DNA of 11,200 nucleotides from Bacillota bacterium (GTDB taxonomy: Bacteria; Bacillota; Dethiobacteria; SKNC01): NCBI GenBank assembly GCA_007121375.1, contig SKLX01000001.1, forward strand, positions 1 to 11,200, in the 5' to 3' direction. The stretch's first letter is position 1; each line of letters opens with the position of its first letter. The notes beneath the pieces are model-generated. The model was not told the DNA's origin. It was given only the letters and a program-made list of their open reading frames with translations, and made no database searches. The translations under genes were made by a program, and so were the position numbers. Shown here one piece after another: positions 1-4,432 of this stretch.

Positions 1-465
1 ATTAATCAAAAGGTAAGCACCACATGCACCTACTATTGGTAGTAAGTCTTGGGGAAACTGAATGACACCTGGATTTCCGCCTAAACTTAAGAATACCAGA
101 CCTGCAGCACCAGTAGCTATAGCCAATTGAGAACAATTGAAAAAAATACGGTAATAATAGACTTTTATAGAAGCCAAAGCCTTTAAAGTTATCATGCCAA
201 AAAAAGCTACCCAACTACCAACTTCTGGACCAAAAATAAGAATTGTAGCTAAAAGCATAGCAAAACTTACAGAGACATTACTTTCCCCTCGTGGAAGAGA
301 AACAGATAACTGTTCAGATGCAATCGTTAAAAAGGTAAAAAATAATAAACCCGTAATTATTTCAGCTTCCCATCGCGGTTGAAAATAATATAAAAAAACA
401 ATTCCTGCAACTATAACCAGTATGGTAAATATTTTGAGGTTTAAGGGCTGTTCTTTAAATGACAT
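1..465 (-). CDS. N-terminal part of a polytopic membrane sensor protein (runs off the left edge)
   Basis: An uninterrupted minus-strand frame of 155 codons begins at an ATG (463-465) preceded by GGAGG seven bases upstream, and is still open at base 1. After a short polar N-terminus the protein is a series of hydrophobic segments at about residues 11-28, 35-50, 66-92 and 110-130, with a conserved-looking SLPRGESNVSVSF block (57-69) and IFGPEVGSW (77-85). From family knowledge, this kind of membrane module, with LPRG then VSVSFA, forms the N-terminus of clostridial signalling proteins that end in HD-GYP, GGDEF or kinase domains; the output domain lies outside the window, so the function is inferred. 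By hand count G+C is about 35%, clearly lower than the genes to its right, and it prefers A/T-ending codons. It follows the small ORF at 540-620 by 74 nt. Confidence 0.75.
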   Translation of the reverse strand, partial: MSFKEQPLNLKIFTILVIVAGIVFLYYFQPRWEAEIITGLLFFTFLTIASEQLSVSLPRGESNVSVSFAMLLATILIFGPEVGSWVAFFGMITLKALASIKVYYYRIFFNCSQLAIATGAAGLVFLSLGGNPGVIQFPQDLLPIVGACGAYLLIN

Positions 466-539
466 GGTTATACCTCCAGCTATAAAAACATATAAAAAGG
501 GCCGACTCATCACAAACTATAATTACATATTCAACTAGA

Positions 540-620
540 TTACCATCCCCACTTAAAACTTGCTCCGCCGGACATTAGGAGTCCAGCAACTACTATAAGT
601 GCATGAGCTACTCTTGCCAT
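540..620 (-). CDS. Small ORF encoding a 26-residue hydrophobic peptide
   Basis: An ATG at 618-620 sits nine bases downstream of AAGGAGG (minus strand, 630-636), a near-ideal ribosome binding site, and the frame runs 26 codons to TAA at 540-542. The peptide has Arg3, a hydrophobic stretch at about residues 4-16 (VAHALIVVAGLLM), a GGAS turn at 18-21 and a tryptophan-rich end, FKWGW (22-26). There is no cysteine. I do not recognise the family. Its position just upstream of a membrane sensor fits a secreted or membrane signalling peptide, a leader peptide or a small membrane protein; these are inferences. Its coding sequence also contains a 7-bp RNA hairpin (567-587), and its ribosome site can pair with an upstream element. 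Main doubt: the stretch could instead be a non-coding structured RNA. Confidence 0.55.
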   Translation of the reverse strand: MARVAHALIVVAGLLMSGGASFKWGW

Positions 621-624
621 TTTT

Positions 625-695
625 ACTTTCCTCCTTCACGGTCATCTCTACCCGCTCCGCTAGTACCGGGCAGGAAACCGCTCCGCTAGGAAAGT
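625..695 (-). promoter_or_regulatory. Possible ribosome-site-sequestering structure upstream of the small ORF
   Basis: On the minus strand ACTTTCCT (688-695) is exactly complementary to AGGAAAGT (625-632), which overlaps the 3' part of the small ORF's ribosome site (630-636). Between them nest shorter pairings: CGGT/ACCG (677-680 with 639-642) and CCCG/CGGG (667-670 with 651-654). The mRNA could therefore fold to mask the ribosome site. I matched no known riboswitch class. Confidence 0.35.
652..689. repeat. Two 12-bp direct repeats (CCGCTCCGCTAG)
   Basis: CCGCTCCGCTAG occurs at 652-663 and again at 678-689, 26 bp apart. The core GCTCCGC appears a third time at 562-568 inside the small ORF. 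In the transcript this gives three GCGGAGC motifs in about 125 nt. They may be protein-binding sites or part of an RNA fold; no role can be assigned from the sequence alone. Confidence 0.6.
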
Positions 696-721
696 CCAAA
701 AAGTCGGCCCTTTTTAGCTGA

Positions 722-1357
722 TCAAATAAATATCTTCCTGTTAATAGCATTTAGGGTGGCCCTTACCACAGCATCCTTTTCATCACCTTTTATAAGGGCA
801 CAACCCACAAGGTTTTCTTCATTGAAACTTTGTTCCAGGATACTAAGGGAAACAAACATTACCTTGTGGTAATTAAAATTTAAAATGAATACCTCCTCAG
901 GAGCAAAAATCATCTTTTCCTTAATGGCCTTTTGCACTGCCCCTAAGGTAGCTTCTGACAAAAGTCGCAGATAATTAGCCTTTGTGTAGATACCTTCGGC
1001 AGAACCTTCAAAAATATCAGAATTTTCCAGGGATAGATTTACCCCAACAGTGACCTTTTTCCCCTCCATATTCAAGGAAATACCTTTGATCTTAAGGCGC
1101 TTGCTGCCCAATTGTTTGTGTTTGCCATTAAGCTGTACCACACTGACTTTTTTGTAATCCAGATCCATGTTGTATTCAGCCTGGAGAAGGGATTCAATAT
1201 CCCGGACAATTTGTTTAGGAGAACGCTTCTCATGGGAAAGTACGTGAATTTCCTCAATGAAATCATTCTCGTCAATAATAACCCGGGCAGAAATGATGTC
1301 TTCTATCTGTTCAATAAGTTTTTGACATTCTTCCAGGTTCCAGCTTCCTTTTTCCAT
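722..1357 (-). CDS. Conserved hypothetical protein, two-part architecture
   Basis: A 211-residue soluble protein with an ATG start (1355-1357) behind GGGTGAG. No signal peptide or membrane segment is visible. The N-terminal part (about 10-76) alternates predicted strands and helices and has a charged IEEIHVLSHEKRSPKQIVRDIES block (34-56) ending in KKVSVVQL (69-76). A second part (about 86-205) begins RLKIKGISL and contains a helix ATLGAVQKAI (136-145), then VILN-type strands and a C-terminal helix. I recall similar proteins of unknown function in Peptococcaceae-type genomes but know no biochemical role. It is downstream of the nucleotidyltransferase-like gene (87-nt gap), and the 15-bp inverted repeat begins right after its stop. 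Function unknown. Confidence 0.8.
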   Translation of the reverse strand: MEKGSWNLEECQKLIEQIEDIISARVIIDENDFIEEIHVLSHEKRSPKQIVRDIESLLQAEYNMDLDYKKVSVVQLNGKHKQLGSKRLKIKGISLNMEGKKVTVGVNLSLENSDIFEGSAEGIYTKANYLRLLSEATLGAVQKAIKEKMIFAPEEVFILNFNYHKVMFVSLSILEQSFNEENLVGCALIKGDEKDAVVRATLNAINRKIFI

Positions 1358-1382
1358 TTCTCACCCATCCCCTGTTCCACAA

Positions 1383-1391
1383 ATTGTAACA
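1383..1391 (-). promoter_or_regulatory. Weak extended -10 promoter element upstream of the 722-1357 gene
   Basis: TGT-TACAAT on the minus strand (TACAAT at 1383-1388, TGn at 1389-1391) lies about 26 nt upstream of the ATG. The best -35 candidate, TTGTGG, is 19 bp away, so the site is weak. The gene could equally be read through from the upstream gene. Confidence 0.25.
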
Positions 1392-1444
1392 TAAATCTCA
1401 AAGTTCGCCACAAAGTTAGTCAATTCCTGCCTAAAATTGTAATA

Positions 1445-2557
1445 CTATCTAAATGTTTCTTTATTTATTTCTTCAGATAAGGCCCATAGCCCACCGGAAA
1501 TTAAGGAATGTCCCCCCAAGACTACCGGTATTTGGGATTCCACTGATTTCCTGGTAAACTCCCGTAAGAAGGGATTTTTCAGGTCCTGGTACCTGCCCAG
1601 GTCAGAATAAAAGCGCTCTTTTTCTGAGAAATTATACTTGTAATGGGCAAATAAAACCCTTGAATCTATAAAGGCACAGGCAGCCACCCGTTCCATATAT
1701 CTAAAAAACTTGTTAATACCTACTTCCTCCATGAAATAACCCATCATGGCCGCCACCTCCCCCTGGTCCAGTCTCCCCAGGGCCTTCATTCCCCTTTCCT
1801 CTGAAAAAATCCGTAACCGGCATTTCAGGTTGGTATTAATATGGGCAATAATAGGAGCTCCCACCCGGCCCATAAGGATAATATCTTCATAATAACCGGC
1901 CATAACTTTTTTCGCCCTCAAAAGCCGGTCCAGGTCCAGGTCCAGTTTATTTATTTCCTCCCGGGTTCTTTCCCCGGCAAAGGAGCTGACGGCCAGGACT
2001 AAAATGTCTGTAGGAGTATCCAGGTCAAAGGAAATACCCAGAGACATGGGCATTAGCTCCAGTTCGAATCCAGCATCATCCCTTAATATATTGGCCAGCA
2101 TATTATCCATTGAAGGTAGATTTATTTGATTTATGAGGTAAGCCGGCCTGAAAGCTACCAGGTCTGCCGATTGAGAATTATTAGAAAGGAGCACTGGTGA
2201 GCGGGACATGAGAATTTTACAAATTCTGCTCATTTCTTCCGGTTGAATCAAGGGAACACTAGCTCCTCCCACATAAAAAACATTATCCAGGGAATAGTCA
2301 TTAATAATTCCCTGGAGTGTTTTTCCAAAATGAAAACCTTCCGTTGATGTTTGGATAACTTCAACCCCCAGGGAAGCCGCTTCTAAAGCTAGTTCTGGAT
2401 AGTTGGTGCATAAAAAAACCTTATCTATCTCCCTGACCTTTTTTATTTTAATAATGTTATCCAGCAGTATGGCATAGCGAACCCGGGCCATCAGCTTTTC
2501 TATAGAACTGACCGGATTTCCACCCTCAAATATTAGGGCATTGACTTTTTCAGCCAT
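1445..2557 (-). CDS. Nucleotidyltransferase-like (GT-A / MobA-CofC fold) protein of unknown substrate
   Basis: A 370-residue cytoplasmic protein starting at ATG 2555-2557 behind GAGGGGAG. The N-terminal half (about 1-190) looks like a MobA/CofC-type nucleotidyltransferase: an initial NALIFEGG strand-loop (6-13), a KVFLCTNYPE strand (46-55), a VFYVGGASVPLI segment (93-104) where sugar- and cofactor-nucleotidyltransferases have their metal-binding aspartate region, and the family-typical FDLDTPTDIL (177-186). The canonical GGxSxRMG loop is not intact (EGGNPVSSIEK), so activity on NTP is uncertain. The C-terminal half (about 205-370) is helical, carries GRLDQGEVAAMMGYF (261-275) and ends near GGHSLISGGLWAL (348-360); I do not recognise it. 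The gene is separated from hpf by a strong terminator, so it probably has its own promoter. Confidence 0.7.
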   Translation of the reverse strand: MAEKVNALIFEGGNPVSSIEKLMARVRYAILLDNIIKIKKVREIDKVFLCTNYPELALEAASLGVEVIQTSTEGFHFGKTLQGIINDYSLDNVFYVGGASVPLIQPEEMSRICKILMSRSPVLLSNNSQSADLVAFRPAYLINQINLPSMDNMLANILRDDAGFELELMPMSLGISFDLDTPTDILVLAVSSFAGERTREEINKLDLDLDRLLRAKKVMAGYYEDIILMGRVGAPIIAHINTNLKCRLRIFSEERGMKALGRLDQGEVAAMMGYFMEEVGINKFFRYMERVAACAFIDSRVLFAHYKYNFSEKERFYSDLGRYQDLKNPFLREFTRKSVESQIPVVLGGHSLISGGLWALSEEINKETFR

Positions 2558-2606
2558 TCCTTCTTCTCCCCTCTACTTCGATTCATTAAGGAAACTTAAG
2601 AAAAAG

Positions 2607-2625
2607 TTCAACATTAATTGTCGAA
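2607..2625. promoter_or_regulatory. Operator-like imperfect palindrome upstream of the nucleotidyltransferase-like gene
   Basis: TTCAACATTAATTGTCGAA has near-matching 7-bp arms (6 of 7) around a 5-bp centre, about 50 bp upstream of the start codon. It could be an operator or a weak hairpin. No convincing -35/-10 pair is seen beside it. Confidence 0.25.
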
Positions 2626-2653
2626 ACCCTTTAAAATATGGAAAAAGATTAAT

Positions 2654-2692
2654 AAAAAAGGCCGCCTTTTAAGAACTAAGGCGGCTTTTTTT
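2654..2692 (-). terminator. Rho-independent terminator after hpf
   Basis: GCCGCCTT (2661-2668) and AAGGCGGC (2678-2685) form an 8-bp GC-rich stem with a 9-nt loop. It is flanked by A runs on the left and T runs on the right, so it has a U tract in both directions. It lies 28 bp past the hpf stop. Confidence 0.9.
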
Positions 2693-2719
2693 TGGAAATT
2701 TATCTTTTTTCTATAACTA

Positions 2720-3259
2720 TCAAGACAGTTCAGGCTCTATTAGCCCATAGTTACCGTCTTTACGACGGTAAATGACATTAACATCTTCTGTTTCCGCATC
2801 AAAGAAAACGAAGAAATCATGTCCCAAAAGGTTCATTTGTAAAATGGCCTCTTCAACGGCCATGGGCTTCATGGCAAAACGCTTTACCCTGACTATTTGT
2901 GGTTCTTCTTCCTCTTCCTCATCTTTATAAATTTCCGGTTCAACCTTCAAATCCCTGCTGACCTTCATGCGCTGGTTTCTATTTATCTTATTTTTATACT
3001 TTTCTATTTGCTTTTCCAGCTTGTCTATCACCTGGTCAATAGAAGCATACATGTCGGGGGTAGATTCTTCTCCCCTCAAAATCATCCCGTTAAGTAAAAT
3101 AGTAACTTCAATAATGTTGTCATCTTTAACTACACTGAGACATACCTGTGCTTCCGTTTCCTGCTCAAAATATTTATCCAGTTTCCCGATTCTTTTCTCC
3201 ACGTATTCCTTTAAAGGTTCCGTAATGTTAATATTTTTACCTCGTAAATTAATCTTCAA
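2720..3259 (-). CDS. hpf: Long-form ribosome hibernation promoting factor (HPF)
   Basis: Binds the 30S decoding region and, in the long form, dimerises 70S ribosomes into inactive 100S particles in stationary phase. The N-terminal S30AE/YfiA domain (about 1-95) shows INLRGKNINIT (3-13), IGKLDKYF (24-31) and DMYASIDQVIDKLEKQI (69-85). An acidic linker follows (EEEEEE, 114-119), then the C-terminal dimerisation domain (about 123-179) with KRFAMKPMAVEEAILQM and NYGLIEP. Start choice: a longer frame opens at GTG 3266-3268, but AAGGAG (3268-3273) overlaps that codon. TTG at 3257-3259 is eight bases past the site and gives MKINLRGKN, matching the family start, so I use TTG (179 residues). TTG 3260-3262 is the alternative. 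The gene has its own promoter and terminator. Confidence 0.95.
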   Translation of the reverse strand: MKINLRGKNINITEPLKEYVEKRIGKLDKYFEQETEAQVCLSVVKDDNIIEVTILLNGMILRGEESTPDMYASIDQVIDKLEKQIEKYKNKINRNQRMKVSRDLKVEPEIYKDEEEEEEPQIVRVKRFAMKPMAVEEAILQMNLLGHDFFVFFDAETEDVNVIYRRKDGNYGLIEPELS

Positions 3260-3293
3260 CAATCTCACTCCTTTTCAGAGTTAGTAATATATA

Positions 3294-3323
3294 CTATTCC
3301 CCTTTTATTACTAAAAATCCTAC
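3294..3323 (-). promoter_or_regulatory. Probable sigma-H promoter of hpf
   Basis: On the minus strand GTAGGATTT (3315-3323) fits the sigma-H -35 pattern RnAGGAwWW exactly, and GGGGAATAG (3294-3302) fits the -10 pattern RnnGAATww except at the last base. The spacing is 12 bp, as expected. The Bacillus subtilis homologue yvyD/hpf is known to be sigma-H dependent, which supports the call. The predicted start lies about 10-15 nt before the ribosome site. Confidence 0.55.
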
Positions 3324-3348
3324 CTGGATAATCAAATAATCTAACAAG

Positions 3349-3374
3349 AAAACCCCAAATAAATTTGGGGTTTT
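3349..3374 (-). terminator. Rho-independent terminator after the cold-shock gene
   Basis: AAAACCCCAAAT (3349-3360) and ATTTGGGGTTTT (3363-3374) are perfect 12-bp inverted complements. The CCCC/GGGG core is flanked by A and T runs, so it can act in either direction. It begins about 30 bp beyond the csp stop and also separates csp from the hpf promoter. Confidence 0.88.
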
Positions 3375-3404
3375 GGTATGCTATATTTAATACCTTGAAG
3401 GTTC

Positions 3405-3605
3405 TTATACCTTTACTACATTAGCTGCCTGAGGACCTCTAGCCCCTTCAATAATATCGAATTCTACTTTTTCCCCTTCTGCCAGGGTTTTAAAACCTTC
3501 TTCCTGGATGGCAGAAAAATGCACAAACACATCTCCTTCGCCATCTTCCCTTTCAATAAAACCGTAACCCTTTTCCTTGCTAAACCACTTAACATGACCT
3601 ATCAT
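3405..3605 (-). CDS. csp: Cold-shock protein, CspA/CspB family
   Basis: A 66-residue single cold-shock (OB-fold) domain, the usual length for the family. It binds single-stranded RNA and DNA and acts as an RNA chaperone. RNP1 is KGYGFIER (12-19) and RNP2 is VFVHFSAI (26-33); the ends GHVKWF (3-8) and GPQAANVVKV (57-66) are typical. The ATG (3603-3605) follows AGGAGG. The gene is monocistronic: it has a near-consensus promoter, a roughly 55-nt leader with a stem-loop at the predicted 5' end, and its own terminator. Which paralogue it is (cspA, B, C or D) cannot be decided. Confidence 0.97.
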   Translation of the reverse strand: MIGHVKWFSKEKGYGFIEREDGEGDVFVHFSAIQEEGFKTLAEGEKVEFDIIEGARGPQAANVVKV

Positions 3606-3633
3606 TTACATTCCTCCTAAAATAATTGTAATT

Positions 3634-3660
3634 AGTTAAAGGGAACCTCCTCATTTAACT
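3634..3660 (-). promoter_or_regulatory. 5' leader stem-loop of the cold-shock mRNA
   Basis: AGTTAAA and TTTAACT (3634-3640 / 3654-3660) are perfect 7-bp complements with a 13-nt loop that contains a GAGGAGG ribosome-site-like motif. The stem begins at the transcription start predicted from the promoter at 3667-3695. A structured leader is typical of csp genes, but this fold is my inference. Confidence 0.45.
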
Positions 3661-3666
3661 GCTTAA

Positions 3667-3695
3667 AGATTACCACAAGTCCCTGTTAATGTCAA
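3667..3695 (-). promoter_or_regulatory. Sigma-A promoter of the cold-shock gene
   Basis: TTGACA (3690-3695), a 17-bp spacer and TAATCT (3667-3672), with TGG directly before the -10 as an extended -10. The predicted start is near 3660. Confidence 0.7.
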
Positions 3696-3746
3696 ACATT
3701 ATTGTCATGGTAGAAAGCCCAGTAAATTGCTATAGTAAAGGGCCTT

Positions 3747-4418
3747 TTAATGGGCTAATACAGCAGCATAAATAATAACAGAAGATCCTTCCTTAAGAAC
3801 CCGGGCAGCCTCATTCAGGGTGGCGCCGCTGGTACAAATATCATCAATTAATAGATAGGATGCCCCCCTTACCCCAGGAAGGGTTATCTTCCTTTTAAAA
3901 GCATCTTCCAGATTAATGATTCTTTCCCCACGACTTAAACGAGTTTGAGTTTGTGTGTATTTTACCCTCTTTAAAGCCTTACATACGGGAATTTCTAAAA
4001 AAGGCGAAAGTTTTTCTGCCAGTAATTCCGACTGGTTAAACCCTCTTTCCTTTAAGCGGCGGGGGTGAAGGGGGACAGGGACCAGCCCCTGGGGCTTCAC
4101 CCATTCCCCCTTATTAATATTTGAATTTATCCCTTCTGCCAGGAGATTAGCAAAAATATCAGAAAGATCTCTTATGCCCTGGTACTTATAAGCATGGAGC
4201 AACCTTCGAAAATCCCCCTGGTACAAGCCCAGGGCATATAATTCTTCTAAATAAATTAATTCATTAAAGGCCTTAATGCTGTCCTGACTATTTTTCAAGC
4301 CTAATATAAAGCTTTCCTTGCATGAAAAACAAACTACCTCCCCTTTCCCCGAAACCCGGGAGCAGAGGAGACAGCGAGAAGGATACACCAGGTTTATCAA
4401 TATATCAAACCAGCCCAA
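3747..4418 (-). CDS. comF: ComF family phosphoribosyltransferase-like protein
   Basis: A 223-residue ComFC-type protein needed for DNA uptake or natural transformation in several bacteria. A four-cysteine zinc ribbon is at C16-x2-C19 and C30-x2-C33. A phosphoribosyltransferase-like domain follows, with VPVPLHPRRLKERGFNQS (113-130), QTQTRLSRGERIINLEDAF (156-174) and the PRPP loop LLIDDICTSGAT (189-200). Start: the first usable start in frame is TTG 4416-4418, eight bases past AAGGTGGG. The ATG at 4424-4426 is out of frame and opens only nine codons. The stop of recD2 is 14 nt upstream, so the two are probably cotranscribed. I see no convincing terminator after it, before the csp promoter. Confidence 0.92.
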   Translation of the reverse strand: MGWFDILINLVYPSRCLLCSRVSGKGEVVCFSCKESFILGLKNSQDSIKAFNELIYLEELYALGLYQGDFRRLLHAYKYQGIRDLSDIFANLLAEGINSNINKGEWVKPQGLVPVPLHPRRLKERGFNQSELLAEKLSPFLEIPVCKALKRVKYTQTQTRLSRGERIINLEDAFKRKITLPGVRGASYLLIDDICTSGATLNEAARVLKEGSSVIIYAAVLAH

Positions 4419-4432
4419 AAAACCATCCCACC

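Larger units (their letters stand above)
493..716. repeat. 224-bp unit bounded by perfect 15-bp inverted repeats
   Basis: TAAAAAGGGCCGACT at 493-507 is the exact reverse complement of AGTCGGCCCTTTTTA at 702-716. The pair encloses the small ORF at 540-620 and the 12-bp direct repeats. The right arm lies six bases from the stop codon of the upstream gene (722-724), and in the minus-strand transcript the distal arm ends in a U run followed by more U-rich sequence. The arms could therefore form a long-range stem acting as a terminator-like structure, or be the ends of a small MITE-like element. I see no target-site duplication outside the arms, and no transposase. Confidence 0.7.

Noticed and set aside
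2..214. 70-codon minus-strand frame at the left edge
   Set aside because: It is an out-of-frame shadow of the membrane sensor, which has a proper ribosome site and an open frame to the edge.
620..720. Known riboswitch class (c-di-GMP or similar) in the leader of the small ORF
   Set aside because: The conserved GEMM core and the S-box core are both absent; the fold is unassigned.
553..750. 65-codon minus-strand open frame overlapping the end of the 722-1357 gene and the leader
   Set aside because: It has no ribosome site, crosses the inverted repeat and both direct repeats, and overlaps the better-supported small ORF in another frame.
3590..3655. Short upstream frame (ATG-AGG-AGG...) in the cold-shock leader overlapping the csp start
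   Set aside because: No ribosome site before it; the AGGAGG inside it is better explained as leader structure or as the csp ribosome site.
3696..3746. Intrinsic terminator after comF
   Set aside because: Only a 4-bp GCCC/GGGC pairing with a long unpaired loop is visible; too weak to call.
4424..4426. ATG as a comF start
   Set aside because: It is out of frame with ComF and opens only nine codons.
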